Origin: DALYLB01 sp033763135
GTDB lineage: Bacteria; Acidobacteriota; Blastocatellia; RBC074
Assembly (NCBI GenBank): GCA_033763135.1
Contig: JANRKY010000229.1
Location: 1 to 64,000, forward strand
Direction of reading: 5' to 3'
Length of the DNA stretch: 64,000 bases
Shown: one piece after another, positions 9,278 to 17,737 of the stretch
How the letters are laid out: each line of letters starts with the position of its first letter
How positions within the stretch are numbered: the first letter of the stretch is position 1
The notes under the pieces: generated by a model
Seen by the model: only the letters and a program-made list of their open reading frames with translations
Told to the model about the DNA's origin: nothing
The model's database searches: none
Made by a program: the position numbers and the translations under genes

Positions 9278-12200
9278 TCACGAAAAAGGAAGAGTAACTC
9301 CAGAGTACGTCAGAACAAAAAGCACCTCTTCGATCTCGTGGTCCCTCAGGCGGTTTCTAAACTCTTCGGTATCCGGCAGCGCCAGCTCCCATTCTCCGAT
9401 CGGCGTTCGACCGATCATCTCAAGCCAGCTCGTCGCATTGCCGCGTCGCGTGCTGATGATTCCATCGATGGAATTTGCCGCGCCGCCAAGCGCGCCAGCT
9501 TCACTCTGTGGCGTGAAACTGAATTGTTCGACCGCAACTTCAAACGAACGTCCCGATTGTCGCGAGAAATAGAGCACCACGTGCGCGATGCGTAGATCGT
9601 CCAGGTTTGGCGGAAAGTCGCTCCGTGTCGTCTGAAAGCGAACGACCATTGGCGTCGCTGTTTGATCGGGATTATGCAGGTCATACCAGGCGTCGGGGAA
9701 TTGCTGCCTGAAGCTGAAAGCGCGGTCGGCGATGAACTGCGAATCCATGGCCTGAATGACCTGCTGCCGGTAGTCATTGCTGTCGAGCGCGGTGTAATCG
9801 ATCGTGAACAGCACATCCGCGATCGAATCGTAATTGAAAAAGTTCGCCGCTTTGGGCAATCGAAATTCCCAGGTCGCATCGACGCCGATGCCTTCGAATG
9901 GCAGGAGCAATTCGGGCTGCGGGTTGAGTTCGAACACCCCGGTGGCGTTAAGCGGCGAAGTAAGGGCAACCGATTCCGGCCCGCGATTCAACACAACGGT
10001 CTGGAATTGCTCGCCGCCGACAACGACGCGCGAGGCGCCGGTCGTGGAGAGCGTCGCCTTGATTCCGTGAACCGGTGGGATGAGCGCGGCGACCGAAGTC
10101 CGTACCTGTTTGATTAGCCGCAGATAGTGGCCGGGGAAATCGTGGTCGAAGAGTCCCAGCGGCGTCTCGAAGACCATCACCCCCGTCTCTCGAAACCGCT
10201 GAAAAGCCTCCGGATAAAGCTGCGCGAGCGAAATGGTCTTGCTCAACTGCAGCTTGCGGCGATTGGTGTTGAAGGCGTATTGATCGAGCCGATAGAGGTC
10301 TTCGAGCAAACGCGCCGAGCCGGTCAGGCCTTTGCGGTCGGGCGCCGAGTCGTTGAATGCGCCGCCTTCGATCGTGATGTTCCAGTAATCCGATTGAATC
10401 ATCGCCGGCGGAGGCTCCTGCCGCTCGAAGGCGAGCTGATTCTCGGCAAGCCTGGCCATCGATGTCGCCTGCTGCAAAAAGTAACTGTAAACGCTTTCGA
10501 GCACATCGCTCATCCACGCGAACAGCTCGACGTTGGTGAATTGATGATCGAGAAATTCGAGCGTCTCGCGGGCGTGGCTCGCTTCGAGTTCCGAAATGAC
10601 AAACTCCTGGCCGACGATCTGGAGTTGGCTTTCGGCCAGCTCCATCTGCTGGGCGCCAATCAGTACGTCTTGCGTGGCGATGCTCTTTGACAGTTTCCAG
10701 TCATTAAGCCGGCGTTCAAAACTCGCCATCGCGGCGCTTGCCTGTGACTGGCGCCTGGCGTCATTGACGCCCTGAACATTGGCCAGTTCCTGCCCTATTG
10801 CGAAGCCGATGACGGGCAAAGCCGCGGCGCCGGCCGCGCTGCTTTGCACGCTGGCGAGCGAAGCGAGGAAAGCTTGAATACCTTGTTGCGCAGCCCGCGC
10901 CAGTGCGACGTTGTTTTCAAATTGCGCGATATCGTCATAAGCCTGGAGCATGTCCAGTTCATGCTGGTTAAGTCCCGCCGATATCCATTCATCGAAAGTA
11001 TCGACCTGAATCTGCGCCCGATCGCGCTGCAGCGCGGCGAGTTTGATCCCCTTTCGCGCCTGATCGATGCGCAGCTGTTGAAGCTGGACTCGCGCGCCTG
11101 ACATCTCTACGTTCTGCCGTGCCTGCAGCCGCGTGAAGGCGGCCTGATCGCGTTTTTCGAGCGCGGACAGAAATGCGCTCTCGACCTGCTGTGCGATGCT
11201 GACCAGTTCCTTCGCGCGTTCAATCAGCGCGTTGTAGCGGTAAGCCGTGGCGGGGATCGAACTCAAAGCCGGCAGGATCAGTTGTCCGCCGGCACCGATC
11301 TGCGGCAGGCCGGTAACGGAATCGGTCTGCGCGGCGTAAGGCGCCTGTTGGCGCAACATCCCGGCAATATTCAAACAGTTGCGCAATTTATGAAGATTGC
11401 TCTCGGCCCGCAGCTTGAGCGATTGGGGGACGGGGTTTTCCGGGGTGCAGAACGACGGATCCAACGCGGCGGGAATGAAGACAAAGGTCGCCGGGGTGAC
11501 CGTTCCGACGCCATGGATCGGACTGGCTGTCAAAGCCGCGTTGACCAGGACGCCGTTCGACGGATCGACCTGTTCCCGCGGCGGAACCCCACGAATCAAG
11601 CTCGCCGGTTGCGCCGAAGGCCTCGAACCAGGCGTCGTCATCGCCCTTTCGCGCAGCCATGGAAGCGGGATTCGTTCCGAGGTCAGGCGTTCTTCCGGAA
11701 TTTCTGCGACCGTCGAGAGGCTTGAGATAAAGGCGTCGCCCTGCGCGCGAGCCGCTTTGAGCGCCGCGCCGGCCAGCGCGGGACGCGCCAGCAGCGCGGC
11801 AAAAGTCGCCGACTCGGCCTCCGCGCGGTCTGCCAGCGCTGTCGTCAGGCGGCGCGTCTGTGCGCCGGCTTCCACCTCGCGGCGGACGGTTGCACGCACG
11901 CTCTCGAAGCGCTGAGCCTCGCTCATTCCGCGGTCGATGATGATCGTTTGAATCTCCTGGTTGACCTCTGCCAGGCGCTGCGCGTCGGTTATTTTCGCCA
12001 ACCCGCTCAACGCGCCGTTGTATGCGTCGATCCAGTCCGGGTTTAGCGTTGCGACCAGAAAGACGAAACTGGTTTGGCAAAGACTCGGACCGGGGATCAA
12101 GCGACCCTCGTTCAAAATATCGAGCGCGGTTTCGTACAAAACACGCGCGCGCGCGTTCGATTCGACAGTGTCGCGCGTAAACTCGGCGTCCGCGTAATCC

Positions 12201-15200
12201 AGCAGACATCTCACCAGCGACAGCAAAGTGAAAAAGGTATGACTGTTCCGGCGGGTCTCGGCGATGCCGTGCGGATTCAGCGGATCGCGCAGCCAGTTCT
12301 GCGGACGATCGTCATCGGCGCCGGCGCTCAAACTCTCTTCCGCAACCAGCCCATAATAGATCTTTCGCGTTTCACGCGGCGCCGCGTAATCGTAAACGGT
12401 TCGAATCAAATCGAGCGCGGCTTCGTAGTGGCCGCTCTTCTGCAATTCGAGCGCGAGATGAAACGGCAGCGAGTAATAGGCCTCTTGCAAATAGACGAAG
12501 TTCGAACGAGGGGCGCCTTCGTTGTAGCTGAAGATATTTTCAATCATCGTTCGCCGAATTTGCAGCTCAGGCCCTGTCAGCCGCGACGGAATGTCGCGCG
12601 GTTCCTTGACACGCGGCGCCGCCACTTGAACGGTCGAGCCCGGAATAAATGGATTTTCCATCTCTTCGATCGTGGCTTCGAACTCGGCGCGATAGACCTT
12701 TCCCGGCCCCGAACGCTCGATAAAGATGTGCCTGGCTTCGTCGATCTCGACGGCGCCGAGGTCGCGCGCAATGGCGGTCAGATTGGCATTGATCGATCGG
12801 GGCGCGCTCGGCGACAGGGTCGTCGCGACGCGTGGCATGACGGAATAATAAGTTTGTGAGTGCTTTCTCCAAAAAACGTAGGCCGGCGCGATCGGTCCGA
12901 TATCCGAGCCGACCGAAAAGCCGGTCTTGATCGACCCGATCCATTCTTTGTGTTCGCCTTGCGCTGCGCCGATCTCGGCGGTTCGGTCAGCCAATGCGAC
13001 TTCGGAGGAGTTCAGTTCCCAGGGCGCAGCTTCAGAGTTTTTCACATATTCATCGAAAAAGAGCGCGCCATCCGATGTTTGAGCGACGAGGTGAAATCCG
13101 CCGCTCGACGCAATGAGCGTGCACAAGTGTGAATAGCTTCTGAACAGTTCGACCGGTTCGAAATTCTCGCCTTCCCAGCCATCGGCCTCGGCGGAGAAAT
13201 TCCTCGTTTGCGCGTTCAGCCCGCCGGCTGCCAGAACGAATCGCACTCTCCCATTCTGGCTTGCTTGATCGGCGACGACCTCAAAGGTTTCGAGCAGCGG
13301 CGGCAGATCCAGCAACGTCGCCGAACTGCTCCAGGCGCCGCCGGAGATCGAGAGCGGGTATGAGACAAACGCCAGCTTCTGTTTCTGGTTGTCTTCGAGT
13401 TTGGCGAAGAGGAATAGCCGCCGGTCGCCGTCTTTGGTCTCCATCGGCGCGGCGCCGACCAGTTCGAGCACCTTGGAATTTCCGAAGCTGGTCAGCGGCT
13501 CCCAGAAACTTTGCGCGAATCCGTCGGGATCGCCAGCGCGCCGGCGGCGAGCGACCGTATCGCAAGTCGACCAGTAGATCGCCCCGCTTTCGATCGATCG
13601 AGCAAACATGAAAAATCGTTCGCGCTCGACGACCGAAGTCGATTGGCAGGGATCGCCCTTCGCGATTCTCGCGCGCGCCGTGCACGAAGCTTCGGGCCTC
13701 AGAGTTGTAATGTCGCGAAAATATTTGGCGTATGCCGCTGCCGCGGAGCAGGCTGCTTGCGGCGTCACTCGCGCCGGCAATTGCCTGACGACCCGGTCGT
13801 ACACCGGCGTCCGGTTGCGCCGCAAATTCGGATGCAGCAGATTTTCCGGAAAAAGAAAAACGAAGACCGCCGATCGCCACGCAGCGTACGACCCCAGCCA
13901 TTCCCATTCGGCGTCGAAATAGTCGGCGTCCAAAATCAGATTCGAGATGGCGCTGTCGAGCTGGCCCGTGCGCGCGCGCCAGAGCAGCGTTTGCAGACTG
14001 ACGATCGCCTGGCTGACGCGCGTCGTCGTCTGGCAGCTGCCGGCTTTTAGATCTATCTGCAGGCGATTGCCGAGCCATTTGGTTTTCGCTTCGAAAGTTT
14101 GGCCGGCCTCTTCATCCGAAGCGTTGACCAGCGCGTCGCGCAAAATCAACAGGGTCGCTTCTTCAGTCGCGGCGACGGACGCCTTGAGCGAGGCGATGAC
14201 GGCACGCTCCTGATCGATGCGCGCGGTAAGAGTCGCCTTCCAGTCCTTGTAAGCCCGCCAATCCCAGAGCCAGGGCGACGCGTCTGCGCGATCCGGATCT
14301 TTCGCTCGGATCGCGAACAGATCGGGGCCGAGAACAATATTGGCGGCCTGTTCCTGCGCTCTCCACTCGCTTGCTGAGAGGTTCTTTTCGGCCAGCAGGA
14401 TGATGTCGCAAGCCTCGTCCCACTCACTGTCGAGTATCGAAATCTGCCCGGTCGCCAGCTCGTTCAATCTGCGCAGCAACGTATACGATTCATAATTCAG
14501 GCCGATTTCAGCCAAGCGCCCGGTCAGCGATTCGCCCGCGGCTTCCGCCTCGGCGAATTCAGTCAGAATCGATGCGGAAACGCCCAACTTACTTGCGTTG
14601 AACAGCGCTTCAAGGCCGGCGGTCGATGTCGGCGCGGCCTGACGCGCGAGCCTGAGCGCAAGATGGCGCGCGCCGGCCCATGCTCGTCGCGCATCCCACA
14701 ATTCGAAAGCTGCGTTCCCTTCGACCGGATCGACCAGGTTTTGCGGCCCGATCAGATGCGGATCGATAATCGGCCGGACGTTGACCGGATTGTGATCCGA
14801 AGCTGCCCACAAAGTTCGCAGGTGGGCCAAGCGCCATCGTTCAAGATCGGAGACTGGCGCCGGTTCCAGCGGCGGACGGCGCGTGTCTCTCAACCCGAAG
14901 CGCAATTCGAGATCGTCTTCGAAAAAGACCGGCTGCGCCGCATTCATATCGAAAAAGAGCGCGTCGAGATTCTCTTCCGCCAAGCCGAGGCGCTCGGCGG
15001 CGGCCTGGCGCGTCTCGGCGTCGGCGTGCGGCAGACGGCGAACCTCATCGTATGACGTCCCGATCTGCGCCAGCAGATTGGCGTAGGCCGAATTCAGATA
15101 GTGACGCTGGTTGCGAATGAAGACCGGGTCCGGCTGCGGGGCGAGCCCACCGCCGCCGCCTGACGGCGGAAGCTGGAGAAATGAGCGGAGCGCTTCGATT

Positions 15201-16810
15201 GCAATGCGCGCCTGCCGCACTTGTTCGTCGACGGATCCGCAATCGACTCTCAGCCCGCTGATGGGCTGATGAAAGAGATCTTCGAGACCTGCCAACGTCA
15301 TTTCCTGGCCGTTGCGGCTCAAATGCCTGACGGCGTAATCGGCGAGTTCGGTCAAATAAGCGCCGGGGCTGACCGCCGACTGACAGTCTGCGCAGCCGCA
15401 GGGCTGTGGAGGAATCGTGATCGGCAGATCGTCGGCAACCAGCGCCGGATTGAGCTGCGCCATCACGCGCGTATTGGCTGTTATGTTCTTGACCAACGAC
15501 AGGTGCGCGAGCGCCTCGGTGTGGATACGCGCGGCTCGAGCGTCGCCGAGCTGCTCCTGAGTCGACGTCACGAATTCCGACCGGCGCGCTCTGGCGATCG
15601 CCATCGAATCGCGGAAGCCCGCGGTCAATATGGCATCCCGCTCCGCCGCATTCGAAGAGAGCAGGCTCAAACGCGCATGCCCGATGAGCCGGACCAATTC
15701 CGGGTCGCCATTATCGATTCCCGACAGATCGCGCGTCTTCAAATCATTGAGCGTGGTGAAACCACGCTCACGCAAGCGGGTTGCCAACTCTGAAGATGCG
15801 ATGCTTTCGATCGGCGCATCCGTCTCGTCAACGCGCGGAGGGAGCGCGACCCTGACGACAACGACATCGCGTTGATCGCTCGTCGCCATGACGTTCGCAC
15901 GGGAGACGTTTATTCCGTTGCTGTCGCGGATCGCCAGCTCGACGCTTCGCCCGGTTTGTTGTGGGTTGCCGCCGTTGGCTGCGGCCAGCGTGAATGGAAA
16001 CGAGAAGAATCCGCGGTCGTCGGTGACATCCTGGCCGATCTCCGCGGAACTCGGATCGCTCGCGATCACGCCGTAGGCCCGCAAAGGCCGCCCCGTCGCA
16101 TCTTCGATCAACTGTCCGATGAAGGTGTGGAGCGTGCGCCGACCTGTCTCAAGCTGCAGCGCGTCCAGGCGGTCGGCGATGAAATCGAACTGCGCGCTCA
16201 TATCCGGGATGATCTGCTGCTGGCTGGCGGTCGCCAGTTCGCGGCGCAGCCGCTCGAAAGGCTCAGCCAGCAGGCGGTCGAGTTCCAGCGGAAGACGTCT
16301 TCGTCCCCAACCGTAGAAAGCTTCCGTCGGAATGAGCGTCTCGCGATTGAGCTGCGCGCTGCGCTGCAGGAATTCGACGCGCTGACGCGGCTGCCGGTCT
16401 TCGCCGATCAGAAACGTCACGTCCTCTTCGGTCAAATCGGCAGGTTCGATGCCGTCCAGCAGGGGCTGCAGTGATATGACGAGTTGCTCGAATTCAGAAA
16501 GCGCCCGCGTCTGGGACGGGTCAAAGGTCAGATTGATCGTGACCACTTCGGGCGCGTTGAAGATCACGGCCGATTGCGCGCGCAGGTTTCCTTGTTCATC
16601 CCACACGCGAACGATCAAATCCGCGGATCTTTTTTCAGCGCGCCGGAACTGCCCGGTCGCATAGGCGATCTCGAAGCGGCCCGAGGTCTCACTGACGATC
16701 GTCTCGCCGAGCTGCTCCTCGTGACGCAGGTCTTTATCGAAAGCGCGCACGGTCGCATTGAGCGCGGGTGCGCCGGTCTCGGTGCGTATGAACCCTGTGA
16801 TGGTCGGCAT
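9278..16810 (-). CDS. Tc toxin subunit A (TcA-like pore and receptor-binding subunit)
   Basis: At 2510 residues this matches the size of TcA subunits, which form a pentameric syringe carrying the TcB-TcC cocoon. Two carboxypeptidase-regulatory/transthyretin-like domains are at about 1-95 and 220-325, an uncommon N-terminal addition. The TcA hallmark CGCADCQSAVSPGAYLTEL begins at Cys471. A large helical and neuraminidase-like middle follows. The hydrophobic pore-tip region (AAGAAALPVIGFAIGQELAN) lies near 2000, flanked by long coiled coil. The TcB-binding end includes GLFDHDFPGHYLRLIKQVRT near 2230. The start is supported by GAGG upstream. It lies 126 bases after the TcB-TcC gene on the same strand, with a hairpin between. 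There is no signal peptide, as usual for Tc proteins. Confidence 0.9.
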   Translation of the reverse strand: MPTITGFIRTETGAPALNATVRAFDKDLRHEEQLGETIVSETSGRFEIAYATGQFRRAEKRSADLIVRVWDEQGNLRAQSAVIFNAPEVVTINLTFDPSQTRALSEFEQLVISLQPLLDGIEPADLTEEDVTFLIGEDRQPRQRVEFLQRSAQLNRETLIPTEAFYGWGRRRLPLELDRLLAEPFERLRRELATASQQQIIPDMSAQFDFIADRLDALQLETGRRTLHTFIGQLIEDATGRPLRAYGVIASDPSSAEIGQDVTDDRGFFSFPFTLAAANGGNPQQTGRSVELAIRDSNGINVSRANVMATSDQRDVVVVRVALPPRVDETDAPIESIASSELATRLRERGFTTLNDLKTRDLSGIDNGDPELVRLIGHARLSLLSSNAAERDAILTAGFRDSMAIARARRSEFVTSTQEQLGDARAARIHTEALAHLSLVKNITANTRVMAQLNPALVADDLPITIPPQPCGCADCQSAVSPGAYLTELADYAVRHLSRNGQEMTLAGLEDLFHQPISGLRVDCGSVDEQVRQARIAIEALRSFLQLPPSGGGGGLAPQPDPVFIRNQRHYLNSAYANLLAQIGTSYDEVRRLPHADAETRQAAAERLGLAEENLDALFFDMNAAQPVFFEDDLELRFGLRDTRRPPLEPAPVSDLERWRLAHLRTLWAASDHNPVNVRPIIDPHLIGPQNLVDPVEGNAAFELWDARRAWAGARHLALRLARQAAPTSTAGLEALFNASKLGVSASILTEFAEAEAAGESLTGRLAEIGLNYESYTLLRRLNELATGQISILDSEWDEACDIILLAEKNLSASEWRAQEQAANIVLGPDLFAIRAKDPDRADASPWLWDWRAYKDWKATLTARIDQERAVIASLKASVAATEEATLLILRDALVNASDEEAGQTFEAKTKWLGNRLQIDLKAGSCQTTTRVSQAIVSLQTLLWRARTGQLDSAISNLILDADYFDAEWEWLGSYAAWRSAVFVFLFPENLLHPNLRRNRTPVYDRVVRQLPARVTPQAACSAAAAYAKYFRDITTLRPEASCTARARIAKGDPCQSTSVVERERFFMFARSIESGAIYWSTCDTVARRRRAGDPDGFAQSFWEPLTSFGNSKVLELVGAAPMETKDGDRRLFLFAKLEDNQKQKLAFVSYPLSISGGAWSSSATLLDLPPLLETFEVVADQASQNGRVRFVLAAGGLNAQTRNFSAEADGWEGENFEPVELFRSYSHLCTLIASSGGFHLVAQTSDGALFFDEYVKNSEAAPWELNSSEVALADRTAEIGAAQGEHKEWIGSIKTGFSVGSDIGPIAPAYVFWRKHSQTYYSVMPRVATTLSPSAPRSINANLTAIARDLGAVEIDEARHIFIERSGPGKVYRAEFEATIEEMENPFIPGSTVQVAAPRVKEPRDIPSRLTGPELQIRRTMIENIFSYNEGAPRSNFVYLQEAYYSLPFHLALELQKSGHYEAALDLIRTVYDYAAPRETRKIYYGLVAEESLSAGADDDRPQNWLRDPLNPHGIAETRRNSHTFFTLLSLVRCLLDYADAEFTRDTVESNARARVLYETALDILNEGRLIPGPSLCQTSFVFLVATLNPDWIDAYNGALSGLAKITDAQRLAEVNQEIQTIIIDRGMSEAQRFESVRATVRREVEAGAQTRRLTTALADRAEAESATFAALLARPALAGAALKAARAQGDAFISSLSTVAEIPEERLTSERIPLPWLRERAMTTPGSRPSAQPASLIRGVPPREQVDPSNGVLVNAALTASPIHGVGTVTPATFVFIPAALDPSFCTPENPVPQSLKLRAESNLHKLRNCLNIAGMLRQQAPYAAQTDSVTGLPQIGAGGQLILPALSSIPATAYRYNALIERAKELVSIAQQVESAFLSALEKRDQAAFTRLQARQNVEMSGARVQLQQLRIDQARKGIKLAALQRDRAQIQVDTFDEWISAGLNQHELDMLQAYDDIAQFENNVALARAAQQGIQAFLASLASVQSSAAGAAALPVIGFAIGQELANVQGVNDARRQSQASAAMASFERRLNDWKLSKSIATQDVLIGAQQMELAESQLQIVGQEFVISELEASHARETLEFLDHQFTNVELFAWMSDVLESVYSYFLQQATSMARLAENQLAFERQEPPPAMIQSDYWNITIEGGAFNDSAPDRKGLTGSARLLEDLYRLDQYAFNTNRRKLQLSKTISLAQLYPEAFQRFRETGVMVFETPLGLFDHDFPGHYLRLIKQVRTSVAALIPPVHGIKATLSTTGASRVVVGGEQFQTVVLNRGPESVALTSPLNATGVFELNPQPELLLPFEGIGVDATWEFRLPKAANFFNYDSIADVLFTIDYTALDSNDYRQQVIQAMDSQFIADRAFSFRQQFPDAWYDLHNPDQTATPMVVRFQTTRSDFPPNLDDLRIAHVVLYFSRQSGRSFEVAVEQFSFTPQSEAGALGGAANSIDGIISTRRGNATSWLEMIGRTPIGEWELALPDTEEFRNRLRDHEIEEVLFVLTYSGVTLPFS

Positions 16811-16891
16811 GCCAAATCCTCATAAACACGGTGCGCCCGCGTCTTCACGGGAAGTTCGCGAATGCGGGCTTAACTCGTGATCGACCGCTTC

Positions 16892-16917
16892 AAAAAACCC
16901 TCCCGCGAGGATGCGGG
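16892..16917 (-). terminator. Intrinsic terminator/attenuator between tcBC and tcA
   Basis: On the minus strand the stem CCCGC-ATCCTC-GCGGG is followed by AGGG and six T residues, about 20 bases past the tcBC stop and about 80 bases before tcA. It could lower or uncouple tcA transcription. Confidence 0.55.
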
Positions 16918-16936
16918 CGCGCCCGGACGTTTTTTT

Positions 16937-17737
16937 TTACTTCCGCGCATTCTTTTTATTGAACTCTTTTATTGTGGTCTTTCCTAGCTGCTCGTCGGTT
17001 TTACTTCCACTAGCAACGGCCTGTTTGATCTCTTTTTCCGTTCGCCAAATCGCCTTTGCGATTCTATTCAGTAGGAGGCCTGCCAGGGTGGTGTTTCCCA
17101 GGTCCTTCCATAAATTCTTGCCAGTGTCGTTTAAGAACAGATCGGCCACAATCCTTGGAGCCTCGAAGATTGCAAATTCGATATCTTCCGAGACCACAAA
17201 TCGAAGCTGATTGTCGATCAAAGTATGGGTCGAATTCGGCACAAAGATATTGACCGCGTTCGTATGGCCGGTTGTCGAGACCTCTTCGCCGCCTATAAAT
17301 CCATAATCGGGGTTGGTATAGTAGTTAATAAGATTTTCCACGTTCTCATTAACTTCATAATCGAAAAAATCAGATTCGTTTTCCGGATCGATAGTGATCA
17401 GCAAATCGATTGCTGTGTCCTCGCTTACGTGAATTAAGTTGGCCGCGCCTTTACTGTGGCCTACAGCGACCACAAATCCATTCGGATTACTATCTCTAAA
17501 ATCGCTGATCTTGTTTTTGACCTGCTCTTCAACCTTTTCGCTGTCCGATCCTAGAAAGTTGGCGACTTCAAATCCGCGGCGTGTGCTGAAATCCATCGTG
17601 ATCTGAGATACGAAAGAATCAGGGTCTTCCTGGCCTGGACTTACTGTAAAGTCGCCGTCATTACGCCGTTTATGGCCTGGCGCCTCGACTGTCACAATCA
17701 ATGTGTTCGGCGTATGTATGACTGCTTTCTTGCCCTC
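16937..17737 (-). other. Effector (hypervariable) domain of the TcC region
   Basis: This segment encodes residues 2138-2403 of the fusion toxin, after the Rhs core motif KIDPQG. Base composition is visibly more AT-rich than in the preceding 6 kb, as expected for an exchangeable toxin tip. The GHSKGAANLIH nucleophile elbow, DLLITIDP, NVENLINYYTNP and NSTHTLIDNQ together look like an alpha/beta-hydrolase core of lipase/esterase type. The tail is lysine-rich. Confidence 0.7.

Noticed and set aside
9033..9281. 83-codon extension of the sodium/solute symporter
   Set aside because: No membrane character; a well-placed ribosome-binding site supports the ATG at 9032.
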